A DNA stretch of 64,000 bases from Opeltia flavorubescens. Lineage: Eukaryota; Ascomycota; Lecanoromycetes; Teloschistales; Teloschistaceae. Below are positions 12,208-26,662 of the stretch, one piece after another (the stretch's first letter is position 1; every line of letters starts with the position of its first letter). The notes beneath the pieces were generated by a model, which worked only from the letters and a program-made list of their open reading frames with translations, was not told the DNA's origin and did not search any database. The position numbers and the translations under genes are program-made. The stretch is from contig KE546985.1 of the NCBI GenBank assembly GCA_000442125.1, positions 62,001 to 126,000 on the forward strand, read 5' to 3'.

Positions 12208-15200
12208 AAAATTATAATAACTATTATAAAAAACTCCTATATATTTTTTAAAATACAAAAAAAAAATTATTTAATATTTATAATAATAATAAAAATCGTA
12301 AAATATTAAAATTAAACCTTTTATAAAAGAATAAAAACAAATAATATAGAAAAGTTATAATATACTAATAATAATAAATCATTTTTTTTATATATTTAAA
12401 TATTTATTTATATATTTAAATTGTATAAAAAAAATTCGCTAAATATATTTTTTACTATAGATTAGTACTAGAATTATTTTATAAGTCTATAAATTTTATT
12501 AATTAAAAGCGAGTTTAATATATAAAACCTTTAATATATTATTTAAAATAATTATTAACAATTTCTATTTAAAACTATTATTCTACTACTATAAAATTAA
12601 ACTAGAAATTAATAAAATTATAGCTATTAATAATGGAATAATAGCCGGAATCTATATAAAAACCGCTAGCTAAATAACTAGCGAGCCTATTTCTAATAAA
12701 AAGCTTAAATATATAATAAATAAAAAGCCTAATAAAATTTTATATATTTCTATTAAAAATACTAATTAATATAATAATATAATAAAATTCTATTTTATTA
12801 TAATAAAATATATAGTATTTAAACTAGTAGAAATCTATTTATATAATAAATATAACAAAATTAATAAATTTAATAATATTTTATATTAGTATTTATAGTT
12901 TAGTTATAGTAATAAAGAATTGATAATTATAATTATTATAATTAAATTGACTATTAAACTAATTACTTAATTAATACTAGCGTGAATTTATTTAAAATAG
13001 TTGAATTATTTAAAAAAATATTAAAAGTTATAAAACTAAAATTTATTAAATAATTATTATTATAAACGTTATAATTAATTTATTTAATTATAAAAGATAT
13101 ATTAATAATCGATTTTAAATTCTAAAAATATTAATATATTATCGAAAATATTCTTTATAATTAAATATAAAGAATTATATTTATTACTAGAATATAAATC
13201 ATACAATAAACTTAATTAACCGAAAATTCTTATTAAAATAGCTATTATATACTATAATTTAGAAAATACTAGCTTTTACGATTATTAAAAATAATAATAA
13301 AAGGCGATATAATATTATTAAATTTATAACTATTAAAATCTTTATATTGAATAAAAAAATTATAATATTTATAATAATTATACGTAATTTTTATCCAGTA
13401 AATAATTTAAGCGCGAATAAATTTATTAATATCAAGATTATAAAATATAAAAATATTAATATATATCTACCTATAAATATTATAATTATCAGCTTCTATA
13501 ATAATATAATAGTAGTAATTATTATTAGTATTAAAAATACTAGAATAAATATTATTATTGATAATATTTAATATATTATAATATTATTATACGTTATTAA
13601 AGTTATTAAAGTTATTAATTTATATTAAAGCCTTTTAAATCTTTTATAAAACTATAACTTTATTTATAAACTAAAAACTTTTAATATTTTTATAAGTTAT
13701 ATATATATTATAAATTTTATATTTTAATAAATCTATATTTAAAATAATTCGTTATTTTTTATTTAATTGGCGATAAAAACTTAATTAAATATTATTTAGA
13801 AGTTAAAAGCTTGGAAATATTATTAAATTAATTTAAAAAACTATAAATTAGTTATTAAAATAATAAAATATAAGTTTAAATAGTTTTTTAAAAATTTAAA
13901 ATACTATATAATAATCCTTATAATAACTATTATAGCTTTAATCACCATTATTATATTATTTATTAATATTAACTATTAAATAGAAGTTATATATTATATA
14001 AAAATTATAATTTTAGAAATATAAATTAAATAAGTTATTCTAGCTATTTTAATTAAATAAAATATTAACAATATATTCAATTTACTAGAATTAAAATATA
14101 AATTTATTCTATTAATAGAAAACTAAAAACAAATTTATAAATTTAAAAAAACTTTTATATATTTTATTAATTTCTATAATAAAAAAACTGTTAATAAAAC
14201 TTTTAATAAATTTTAAAGTAAAATTGAATAAAATAAACTTTTATAGCTATCCTATTCTTATTTTTTTATTTTATAAGATAAAAAGATATTAATTAGAATT
14301 TCAAAAACTATATTATTATTAGTATTTAAATATTAAATAAAATTATAATACTAAATATTTATCTAATCTTATTATTAATAGAAATTCTAGCGTAAGTTTA
14401 TAGTATTTATAACGCTAAAAATCTTTTTATAGTAGACTTTATAAGCTTTTTTTTTATTAAAAGTGGACTAGTTAATAGTACCGCTCCCTTATAATAGTAG
14501 TTTTGTATTAAAAATAGAAAATACTTATATTATTAATAATAGATTATTATAATATACTAGTTTTTATATATTAAATAATAATTAGAATTTTTATTATTTT
14601 CATCTTTTTATAAAATCTATATTAATAATATTACAATCTTTTTATCTTTAATAAAAAAATATATAGAGTATTTTAATTAGATTTTTAATAAATTTAATAT
14701 TACAAATCTAACTTTATATAAAATCGTTTATTAATTATTTATTTTTATATTTATTAAATAAAAAAATTACTATCTTTAAATTTATTATAGCGAAAAATAA
14801 GCTATAAATAATTTTAAAGTTTTTATTTCTATATACGCTTTAATAATTAGAAAAATATCTTAATTTAATAAGTTATTTTTAATAATATATTAATAATTAT
14901 ATTATTATAATTATATTATTTTTTAAATATAGTATTTATATAAACCGTAATATTATTATTAAAAATAATATTTATAAAAAAGCTATTATTTAAAATCTAC
15001 TAATAATATTTATATCTAAAAAAAAAATTATTTTATTATTTATAAAAGCTTTTTATACTATTATTAATTCTAGTCTATTTTAATAAAAGCTCAATACTTT
15101 ATATAGATTTAAATATTAATAAAAAATTCGATTTTATAATCTATATTTATTATAATATAAATGAAGCTATTTATAAAATAAATAAAAAATTTAAATAGAA

Positions 15201-16466
15201 ATTTAAATAATCGATTCTATTTTTAAACTATTTATTATTAAATACTAAAAGATAATATTAATTTATAATAATAAACGTTATAGATATTATTTAAATAATT
15301 AAAAAAATCTTTTATATAATTAAAATAGTTAAAAATATAATTATTATTTATAAAAACTAATCTACTATAATTAATATTCAACGCTTATTTAATTTAAATA
15401 TAATATTTCTAAAAGAATTCAATTTTTATTTAATATAAATTTCTAAACATTTTTTCTACTTTAAATTTAATATTTAATATAAATCTAAAACTATAAATAC
15501 GATTTTATATATACTATTCAGGCTTACTAGCCGTATATACTATTAAAAAATAAATAAATTATTGAATATATATACCTAAATTTATTATAAAAAATTACTA
15601 GATTAAAGTTAAAAAATTTATTAAAATTAATATAAAACTAAATAATAATATTATTAAACTAATATATTATATTATTAACGCGCTATTTTACTTTGATAAT
15701 AATAGACCAGATTTAATTTTAATAATACCTATAAATATAAAAAAAAAGTATTCTAGCTATATAAAACCAAATAGGCTATTTCGGCTATATATATACTTAT
15801 AAATATCTAATAAAAAGCTTTTATATATATAATATATTATTAAAGCTATTTAAATTTTTTAATTATTATTTATAATACTAAATTAACTAAATATTTTACT
15901 ACCGCCTAAATAAAATTTTATAATTGGTATTTAATCTGGTAAAACTATTTTATATATTTATTATCGATTTTTGTTTGTTCTACTAGATTTATATAAACGA
16001 TATAACTATTATATATTAATAATAAATAAATTTATTAAAGTAGTTATCTATATATTTAAAAAAATTATTTAAAGCGATAAATAATAAATTAAATAATTAT
16101 TAAATAAATTAATAAAATTGAATTAAAAGATATTATAAATAATAATTATTAATCGCGATAAAAAATTTATTAGTTAATTATAATTTTAGATATATAAAGT
16201 ATTAAAAATAGATTTATAAGATTCTACTATTTAATATTTTTATATTTATAGTATATTAGAATAATTTAATTAAACTACTAAAATTATTATATCTTTTTAT
16301 ATCGTTATAATAGATAATTTTAAATTATAGTTTATTATTTTTAATAAATATAAAAAGCTTCAAATAATTTTTTAAACTATAGTTTTATATAAATTTTAAA
16401 ATTTATAAAATATTAAACTTTTTATACCTATTAAATTTTAAAAAATTAATTTATTTAAAAAATATA
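12208..16466 (+). mobile_element. Gypsy-1 copy b, left part (gag to integrase)
   Basis: Similarity to the full-length copy starts in gag (equivalent to about 55,065) and runs collinearly to the integrase region (equivalent to about 59,530). There the reverse copy d is inserted. The left edge is the LTR end of copy a, and the 5' third of b is not found further left. A stop-free stretch at 13,347-13,571 lies in the decayed protease region. It is not an independent gene. The whole segment is a fossil with very many breaks. Confidence 0.8.
16462..16466. repeat. Target-site duplication ATATA, left side of copy d
   Basis: ATATA here matches ATATA at 30,501-30,505. With the insert removed, copy b is continuous relative to copy h. 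Confidence 0.75.
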
Positions 16467-16672
16467 TATTATATTATAGGTATAGGGTAATAGTATTATA
16501 TTAAAGGGTAAAGAATTATTTATTTATAGAATCTGTAACTAAATAAATATAAGCGCTAAAAGACGTTTAACTTTACTAGATAAACTTATTTAAAAAACTT
16601 TCTTCGGGCTATAATAGCTACTTAGTCCTACCTACTCTATTAACTTTTAGCCTATACAATATAACCGTAATA
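16467..16672 (-). repeat. 3' LTR of Gypsy-1 copy d
   Basis: 206 bp. Reverse complement of the Gypsy-1 LTR, with TATTATATTATAGG at the left edge and CCGTAATA at the right edge. Confidence 0.85.
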
Positions 16673-17367
16673 GATACTAGTAATAAATAAAACTATTAGC
16701 TTTTAATAGTAGTCTCTTCCTCGCTAATAAGCGGCTTTTTAATTTATTTCTATTGATTAGTATTAGTATTAATATTATTAATTACTTTATTATAATCTAG
16801 AGCCGATTTTAGGTTAAAATAACGTTTATATTCTTTTCTTAATATTTTAATATTATTTAAATAGTATTCGGGTATCTATTAATTATTTTTAAACCTATAA
16901 CTAACTTAATAAATAAGGTATTAAATAGAAAAACCTCTATTTTTATAGATATAGTATTTATAAAAGATTCGTTTAATTTTAAACTTTTTATTATTATTAA
17001 TAATAACTAGAAGTATAAATATATAATAGTATTAATAAGAACTATTATTAAAGTTAATAATAGATTTTGAATAAATTATTAATATTATATTATAAATTTT
17101 TATAATAAATAGTAGCTTTAAATAGTAGGCTAATAATTTAATATATTTAATAATTTTAAAGAGGCTTATTAGCTATTATTTAATCTTTTTAAAAGTAAAT
17201 TCTAATATATTATAGCTTTAATATAAATATATTTTTATAAAATCGCTAACTTTAGAATAAACTAGTTAGTAGTATATATTATAATATTTTTTTATTTTTA
17301 TTATAACGAAGATAATAATATCTTTAATATTAATATATATAAACTAGTATTCTTTAATAGTTATTAG

Positions 17368-17440
17368 TATAATAGTATTTTATACTATAAATATAATAGT
17401 ATTTTATACTATAAATATAATAGTATTTTATACTATAAAT
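17368..17440. repeat. 24-bp tandem repeat, 3 units, inside copy d
   Basis: Units start at 17,368, 17,392 and 17,416 (TATAATAGTATTTTATACTA and four further bases). Copy h has a single equivalent near 59,630, so the array expanded within copy d. Confidence 0.75.
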
Positions 17441-19802
17441 ATATTTATAGGCTTGTAAATTGTTAAAATAATTAAGTTATAGTAATAAGCTATCTATATT
17501 ATAGCTAAAAAAGTAATTAATTCCTTAATAAAAGCGTTAATAGAAGTTTTAGAAATTAGTATATTTTTTAATTAGATAGTTTACTCGAGGTCTAATAGAT
17601 TTAAAAAATCTAATATTTTATAGATTTTAAATCAAAATAGTATTTAGTTAAATATTTTAAGTATAAAATTATAGTTTATAAAATTATTTAGTGCTATTAA
17701 TATTTATAAAAGAATAGTAGATTATAGCCTAAAATTATCTAATATAGTAATTAAATAGCGTATAATAATTTTAATAATTTTTAATTCAACTATTTTAATA
17801 TATTATTAATTTATAAATATTAGATAGTAGAATACTATAAATCTACTTTTAATATTTTAAATATTTAGTATAATAATTAATTAATAAATTTTTCATCCCG
17901 ATTTAAAGTTATTATTTATAATACGCTCTAATTTAATTTTACTAGCTTATTTAATAATTATTTAATCTATTTTTTACTACTTTAAATAATTTTTTTAAAT
18001 ATATAAATAATTATTTTAATAAATTTATTTATTATTAATATATAATAATTATACCCTTAATATAATTTTAGTAAAATAAGAATAAATCTAATAGTAAATA
18101 TATATAGAATAGTTTTACCGGGTTAAATACTAGCTTTAAGGCTTTATACAAGCGGTAGTAAAGTATTTAATTAATTTAGTATTATAGGTAATAATAGATA
18201 TATTTATATAACTTTATTAATATATTATATATATAGAAGCCTTTTATTAAATATTTATACGTATATATATAACCAGGATAGCCTATTTTATTATATACTA
18301 GCTAGAATATTTTTTTTTCTATATCCGTAGGTATTATTAAAAATAAACCTTATTTATTATTATCGAAGTAGAGTAGTCTATTAATAATATAATATAGTAA
18401 TTTTATAATATTATTGTTTAATTTTATTCTAGTTTCCACGAATTTTTTAATTTCAGCTTAATAGCTTTTTTTAGTATACCTATTAAATATTATTAATAGA
18501 ATTTAACTATAATTTTTATTAGATTTACTAGAAAATAAAATATTATAAAAATATCTTTATCTAGTAATTTATTTATTTCTAAATAGTATTTATAATTAAC
18601 GAGCCTTAATAATTTATTTAGAATAGTATTTATAACTTTAAGTTTATAATAAATATTAAGTTTAAAGCGTTAAAAATATTCGGAAACTTATATTAAATAA
18701 AAATTAAATTTTTTTTTAGATATTATATTTAAGCTAGTCTAGCGTAAAATATTAATTACTATAAAATAGTTCGTATAAATAATAATAATATATTTAACTA
18801 TTTTTATTATATAACAAATCTTTTTAATTATTTAAATAATATCTATAACCTTTAACTCTATAAGCTAATAATATATTTTAGTATTTAATAGTAAGCGGTT
18901 AAAGAATAAAATCGATGGTTTAAATTTTTATTTAGATTTTTCGTTTATTTTATAAATAACTTCGTTTAAATTTTAATAGATATAGGCTATAAAACCGAAC
19001 TTTTTACTAATATCTAAGTTTATATTTAGTACTAAGCTTTTATTAAAGTAGACTAAAATCGATAATAATAAAAAGAACTTCTATAGATAATAAAATATAT
19101 TAAGCTTTTTAAATATAAATACTATTAGTAAATTCCGAGTAGTAGCTTTTTTATAAACGTTATTTTTAATAGTAATATCGCGGTTTATATATATTTTATA
19201 CTTCTAAAATAGTTTAGTAATCGTTATATAGTTATTTATATACTATTAAAAATAGCCTATTAAGTTAAAATATTCTTCTAACTAGCGGAGTATATATAAA
19301 AAAAAGAGTTTTAAAATCGCTTTTAGCTTATTTTTTATTATAATAAGCCTAAAAGCGTTAACCATTTAACCTAATAGATATATAGAAATTTAGCCGATAA
19401 ATAATTTTATAAATAATAAGTATAAGTTTATAGTATTAAATATATTAAAGATCTAATTAAAATATTCGGCGTGTTTTTTTATTAAAAAAGAAAAAACTAT
19501 AATATTATTAATATAAACTCTATAAAAAAAGTAAAATAAGTATAGAATTCTATTTATTATCCGTTATACGTAAGCTAATAAATTATAATAACCTATTACC
19601 GGTATTTTAAACGTTTTTTACCTTTAATATTAAATTATCATTAAACGGTAGCAGTACTATTAATTAATTTACTATTAATAGGAAAAGTTTATAAAGTCTA
19701 TTATAAAAAGAACTTTAGCGCTACGAATTTATATTGAAATTTCCGTTTATAATAGAACTAGATAGATATTTAATATTATAATTTTATGAAATATTTAAAT
19801 AT

Positions 19803-19807
19803 TAATA
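19803..19807. repeat. Target-site duplication TAATA, left side of Gypsy-2
   Basis: TAATA here and at 26,658-26,662. Removing the insert and one copy restores the Gypsy-1 sequence seen near 57,300. Confidence 0.85.
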
Positions 19808-20020
19808 TATAAGGTCGCTAGGTAAGCAGCCTACGAACCTCGGGTTAACGGAGCTGCGTAGTAGAATATAAAAGACGCCTGTCTAAATAAAAGTAGAACT
19901 AATTATTAAAAAATTAGCAGCTTAAAGCCCGCAGGGTTTTTATTAAAAATAAGCGCTACTTATATTAGGTTTAGTCCTACCTTCTATAAATTTTATATCT
20001 ACTAGGCCTCCAGCCTTATA
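19808..20020 (-). repeat. 3' LTR of Gypsy-2
   Basis: 213 bp from TATAAGGTCGC to CAGCCTTATA. The inverted ends TATAAG/CTTATA imply an ancestral TGTAAG...CTTACA. It keeps GC-rich blocks (CGAACCTCGGGTTAACGG, AAAGCCCGCAGGG). Confidence 0.9.
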
Positions 20021-20026
20021 ATTATA

Positions 20027-20034
20027 TCTCCTCT
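20027..20034 (-). promoter_or_regulatory. Candidate polypurine tract of Gypsy-2
   Basis: The minus strand reads AGAGGAGA a few bases before the 3' LTR. The position fits a plus-strand DNA primer site; the call rests on location and composition only. Confidence 0.5.
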
Positions 20035-23000
20035 AATTAGATTTAATCTTTTAAGTCCTATAAATAAATAATAAGTTTATATAGTATACTTTTATATTTT
20101 ATTAACCGATATATAGCTATATTAGAATCTATAAAAGTTAATTTTATAAGTTATAAATAAACGGACTTTATATATAATTATCAAATTTAAATACCTTGCA
20201 GTTTAACTAAAAATATAATTATCCTTTCGATTTTTTTAATTAACTTAAATAGGTTAAATTAATTATTTTAATTTTACTTAAATAACTATAAATTATAAAC
20301 TTTTCATTTATAATATCTATTTAGTTTTATTTTATAAAATCTAAAAAATTAAACTTATAAGTAAATATATTAAAATTTTATCTTTTTATTTACTATAAAA
20401 TAACTTAAAATAATATAAAACTCTTTTAAAACTCTTTTAAAAAATAAAATTTATAAATTTCAGCCCTTAACTATATTAGATTTTTTTTAAGTTTTAAATT
20501 CGTAAATAAATAATATTTTTATTATATAATTTCCCTTTTTAAAATATTATTTTATTTATTATATAATAATAAAATATTTTAAATTTACTTCGATAATATT
20601 AAATTATTTTTTATTATATAAAGTCGCTTAAAGCTCGATTTTTAGTTTCGGTTTACTCCTAGAAAGTATATAGTAGTAAGTATAAATCAGGCTAGAATTC
20701 CTTTTAGAATTATATTCTCTAATAAACTATAAATATAATATAAAAATAAATAATTACCCTTTTATTTAACTATTATTTACTAAGCCCCTTTTTTTTTTAT
20801 AATATTTTTCTAGCGAATATTTCTTAAAATATTTAAATAATTATACCCTTTTTTAAATTTTTTTTTCTTATTAAACTATAAATTTTTTATAGTTGTTTTT
20901 TTACTTTAAATTTAAAGTTATAGTCTACTATATAAATATAATTTTTAGCTACTATTATATTTTATTTATTAAATTATAGCGCTAGAATTATAAATTCCCT
21001 TTATTTTTTTAAAGTTTTCGCCTAATTTTATAAATTCCGGTTAACCTAATAAATAAATAAGTTTAAAACTAACTTTTTTAAACTCTCTATATAACCTTTA
21101 CTATAGTTCTTCTACCTAAAAAAAACTATAAAAAAAAGCTGTAGCTTAAAAATATATAAAAAATAGATTTTTTAAATATTTAAATTATAATCCAAAAATT
21201 ATCATTTTAATAGTACTTTAAAATAATTATTTAAATTTTTAGATTTTTTTAAACTAAATATTAATATAATTTTTTCTAGTTTATAAAAGCCTAATTTAGT
21301 ATATATAATATATTAAACGCCTTATAATAAATTTTATATACGTTTATTATACGCCTATAAAAAAGATTATTAAATATAGTTACTATTTTTTTTTTAATTA
21401 TTAATATAAATAGAATATTTACCCTTTAAAAGGATAATATTTATTTAGAAATTTTTATTAATATTTCTATTTAAAAGCGAACTTTAAGATTATTTAGGTT
21501 ACTAACTAGCTTTTAAAAGTCTTTAAAAAATATAGTATTAACCTAATAAATTAAATACTAGAGCTTATTTTTAACTATACGCTTATTAAGTACCCGTTTT
21601 ATTTTTTATTCTTTTTTACCTTTTATTAAAATAGACTAAAATTTAAAGTCTTTACTATAAAAGTATTATAGTTCGAGTAAATTAATACAAAATATAGAAT
21701 AGATCCTTTTATATTGTTTAAGTAGCTTAAAAAAATAAGTTTATTTATTAACTTTTTTTAGGACTTTAAAAGGCTTTAACTATTTACCTATAATTTAGCT
21801 TTTTTTTGAATTTTAAAATATAGATATTAATACTTTATAATAATACTTTATTATTTTTCTAAAAGTTTACAGCTTTATAATAAATATTATAATATTTTAC
21901 CTATTATTTAGAAACTTTTTTATAGAGTTTAGTTAAATACTTCTTTAAATTTTTTAATTAATTTACTTTTTTAAATATTAAAGGCGCCTTTTTTTTAAAA
22001 GCTATATCCTTAAATTTAATTCCTAAAATAGTAATATACTTTTTAAATAATTTATTTAATAGTTTACTAGTATTTATATATATATTATTATTATAAGTAT
22101 ACTCTGTGAAAAAAAATAATTCTAATTAATTATCCTATTTATAATTATAGTAAATTTATAAGTAATATTTTAAAATTTAGTTTTAATATTTTATTTAACT
22201 GTTAATATAAAAATAAAATATAGTATTAAATTTTCCTTTAATATCTAAAAAATAATAAAAAATACTTTAAAATTTACTAATAAAAAATAATACTTTATTA
22301 TTAATAATTTCCTATATAACTTTATAATATTTAATAAATTCGCGTTATAATAACTCTATAAACTTTTCTATATTAATATCTTTAATAGTAGAAATATAAA
22401 TTATATACTTAATTAATTTATCTACTAATATAAAAATTAAATCGCAGGTCCTTCTTATATAAAAGTTGGTTATAGATAATAAATTAGTAATAAAATCTAT
22501 TATTACTATATAGAACTGCTTTATATTTTTAAATAAAATTAGTTGTAACTAGTTATAAGGCTTATAATAATAAATTTATACTCTTTAATAATTAAAGTAT
22601 ATTTTATAATAATTTTCTATTTTTTTAGCTATATTTAACTAATAGTATTTTCTATAAACCGAATTCTTTATTCTTTTCTTTATAAAATAATCTATTTATA
22701 AATTATTATAATTTATATAAAGAATTTCTTTTTTATTATTAAATTACTAAATATATATACTACTAGACTTTTTTAAAGTAATTTATCCTCTTTAATCCTC
22801 TATTTTAAAAATTTTTTTTAATTAGTAGTAAATCTTTAACGTTATTCCTTTTTTATAATAAAAGCGTTCCTTTATTAAAATTTAAAAAGTTATGTTACTA
22901 TAAGTAATTATATATTTAAAAAAGATTTCTCTAATTTAATAACCTATTAAATTAAAAATTAGAAATTTATAAAATTTAAAAACCTATAAATTCTTTTAAG

Positions 23001-26000
23001 TTCTTTCTTATTTTTATAAATAGCGAGGGTATCTATAATAGTTATACTACCTAGTTATACTATTAAAATTATTACAAGTTTAATTATTATAAGTATTTTA
23101 TTTTCTCTCTATAATTTAAATTAGTAGTCCCTATTATAAAATTTATTTTATAAAATAAATAGGAAGCTATTATTATTATTTTTACTATTATTAAATTTTA
23201 TAATATTAGACCTTTTAAATAGTATATCGGCTAAATTTAATAAATCCTTCTAATATTTTATATAGAAATTAAATATAGCTAGTTTTTCTATCTACTATAT
23301 TTACTTTATAGTAAGCTTTTTTATAATTATAAAATATTTAAAATTATTATAATCCGTAATTATATAAATAATTTTTTTAATTCTTTATAAATAATACCGC
23401 TAATTTTTAAAACCTAATACTATAATATAAAGCTCTTTATTATATATATCCTAATAGAATTTTATACTTTTAAATTTATAGTTAAAGAATACTATTAAAT
23501 ATTAGTACGAACTTTTTTTTAATTTTCAGCTAAAAACTCCCTCTATTCTATATTTTAATATATTTATTTTTATATAAATTTTAGTATTAATATTATAATA
23601 CTATAAAATAAGAGTTTAAATAAAAGTTTTTTATACTTTTTTAGACTAAATAAATTTAGGTCTAACCTACCTTTTTTTTATACCTTGTATTAGGTCGGTT
23701 AAAAGGGCAGCTACTTATAAAAAGCCTTTTATAAATCGCTTATAAAATTCTATAAATCTTAAAAATACTAGGATATTCTTTATATTTTTTAATACTAGCT
23801 ATTTACTTATAGCTTTAATTTTTAAAGATTTTATACGAATTTTTTACTAATCTATTATAAAATCTAAAAATATAATTTTATTATAGGTAAAAGTATATTT
23901 TAATAGCTTTATATATAAATAATACTTTAATAAAGCTTTAATAACTATATAAATATACTTTTAATACTCTTCCTTACTTTTAAAATAGATTAATATATTA
24001 TCTAAATAAAGTATATATAATGTATTTAAATAAAATTAAAAAGTTTTATTAATATATAATTAGTATATAATAAAAGTATTTATAAAATTAAATAGTATAA
24101 TTGAATATTTAAATTATTTATATCGAGTTTAAAATATAATTTTTTATTTATCTTCTTGTTTAATTTAAATATAATTATAAATATTATAATCATTAATTTT
24201 AGTAAATCGCTTTATATATATATACCTATCTAAAGTTTCTAATAATAAAGGTAAAAGATATTTATTCTTAATAATAATTTTATTAAAACCCCTATAATTT
24301 ATATATAATTATAAGCTACTATTTACCTTTTTAATAAATTATACTAGTATTTTAGTTAAACTATTTAAAAATTTTATCTAGCCTTAAATTTATATATTAA
24401 TAAGATAATCTTAAATTACCGCTAATTTATTTAATAATATATTATAGATTAAATCTATTTTTAATTATTTATTTAATTTTAAATCTATAAAATACTTTAC
24501 TTAAATATATATATTTAAATTATTAATAAATTTTTTTAAAAAGAACTCTACTAAATTTTATAAAGCCGGTAGAATTTTAAAATCTTTAGCCTATATTATA
24601 CTATATTTTACTGTTTTTAAAGTAGCTATTTCTATTTTTAAGTTAGATATTAATTAATAAGGATTTAGAATTTATATACTATTTTTTTTATTTATTATTA
24701 GTATTACTAACTTAATAAATTCCTTTATAATATAAATACTAATCTGGTTTAATACCGCCTTTTAAATAGTAAAAGCACTTTTATAAATTTATTTCTAATC
24801 TCGCTAGCGAATATTAAAGTCTATTTCTACTAGCTAAAAATAGCCTAAAATCGTATTATATCTATATATATCTATTATATAGTAATTATTCTTCTAATAC
24901 TTTTTTACTTTATAATTATTTATTAAATTCGTATTTAATAAGTAGAAACTATAAAACGGAATTTAGTAATTATCTCCCGCTTTAATTTATTTTAAAACTA
25001 CTCGATTTCCTAATAAAAAAAAATTTTTAATAAATATTTATAAAATAAAATTTCTTTTTATACTAAAATTAATTAAATAATAAGCTATTTAAAGCCCTAT
25101 AAAGGTAAATATAAAAAGATTATTATAATAGGTATTTACCGCCTAATTATAGGTAATCTTAATACGGTAGCAGTATATATTAAAATTTATTTTTTTTCTA
25201 TATTCCTTTTTTTTTATTATATTTTTCCTATTTTTCTATAAATTTAAGATATATAAAATTATCCGCTTTATACTTTTTAGCTTTATAAATCTAATATTTT
25301 ATTTTAAATACTACTTTTTTATATTCCTTTAAATATTTAGTTAAATTTTAACTACCGCTTTTACCGCGATTTAAATCTTTTTCTTTTTTTTATAAACTTC
25401 TCTCCCGACTACTTTATTTAAAGGACTAGGTATTTCTATTAAATATTTTATATTCTAGTTTAAATATAATATCTATTTTTTATAAATATTACTCTAATAT
25501 AATAAATTATATTAAAAGAGCTTAATAAATTTTTAATTTTTTAGAATTTTATAATATCTTATTATTAATTCGCTTATCTACTTTAATTTATAAATAAAAA
25601 ATCTTTATAAATTTATTTATTAAATAATCTAGATCGTTATATTATTAATATAGATACTAATTAAATATAAATACTAATTATAATTCTAGCTACTTTATAA
25701 TTTCTAGCTAGGCTTTTATTTATATATTTTGAATCGCTAGATTATTAAATATATTTTTATAATATTTAATAACATTATTTTAACTAAATAATTTATTTTT
25801 AGTACTTAATAATTTAATATAATCGCGTTATTAAACTTTAGATTTATTATTAAATTTAAAAGCTATTTAATAAATCTTTTCCTTTTTTATAAAAAAATTA
25901 TCTTATAAAATATCGATATATTTCTAAATAATCGGTAAGCTATTATATTAAATCCTTATATTTAATTTACAGCTATTTATTAGATATTTTTAACCTATTA

Positions 26001-26444
26001 GCTTTTTTCCTAATATTTAAAAAAGACCGATAGTAATTATTACTATATTATTTTTAATAATTTACGCTAGCTTCTAGTTTAGTAATTTATAAACAAGTTT
26101 TTATTAATTTATTTTTTAATTTTAGTTTCTAGATATAAAATTAAGTTTATAATATTTATATCCTAGTTTCTTTCTTTAATAAAATCGATTTACTAAAGGT
26201 TCTATTTATTTAATCGCCTATTATTTTAATATTTTTTTTATTAGACGAAAATTCGTTCGCTAAATTATTTTTATTATTTCCGCCCGGATTTCTAAACGGA
26301 TTTTATTTATTATTACTAAATTTTATAATTCGGTCCTTTTATAAGGCTTTTAATTATTCCGAAGCTTATATATAAAGCTTTTCTTTTTAAGCTTCTCTCG
26401 CTATTTTATTAAGTAATTCCTCGTAATTAAAAAATAATTAAAAT

Positions 26445-26657
26445 TATAAAATTACTAGATAAATAGCCTACGAACCTTAGGTTAACGGAGCTATATAATA
26501 AAATATAGAAGATATTTATCTAATAAATAGTAGAACTAATTATTAAAGAATTAGTAGCTTAAAGCCCGTAGGGTTTTTATTAAATATAAACGCTACCCGT
26601 ATTAGGTTTAGCCCTACCTCCTACGAATTTTATACCCGCTGGGCCTCCGGCTTTATA
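26445..26657 (-). repeat. 5' LTR of Gypsy-2
   Basis: 213 bp, aligned base for base with the LTR at 19,808 and differing mainly by transitions. It is followed at 26,658 by the second TAATA. Confidence 0.9.
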
Positions 26658-26662
26658 TAATA
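26658..26662. repeat. Target-site duplication TAATA, right side of Gypsy-2
   Basis: Pairs with 19,803-19,807. Confidence 0.85.

Larger units (their letters stand above)
19808..26657 (-). mobile_element. Gypsy-2, full-length LTR retrotransposon fossil
   Basis: 6,850 bp with two 213-bp LTRs, inserted in the reverse transcriptase region of Gypsy-1 copy d with a 5-bp target duplication. Orientation is minus: the reverse transcriptase core (a degraded YLDDILIYS-type motif followed by Lys) is readable at about 24,005-23,970 on the minus strand. Gag therefore lies towards 26,400 and integrase towards 21,500. A purine tract on the minus strand (AGAGGAGA, 20,027-20,034) sits directly before the 3' LTR, as a polypurine tract should. 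RIP has left very many breaks. A 5' piece of the same family is at 45,453. Confidence 0.88.

Noticed and set aside
13347-13571. 74-codon open frame, plus strand
   Set aside because: It lies in the decayed protease region of Gypsy-1 copy b, is almost only Ile, Asn and Lys, and is a chance gap between stops.
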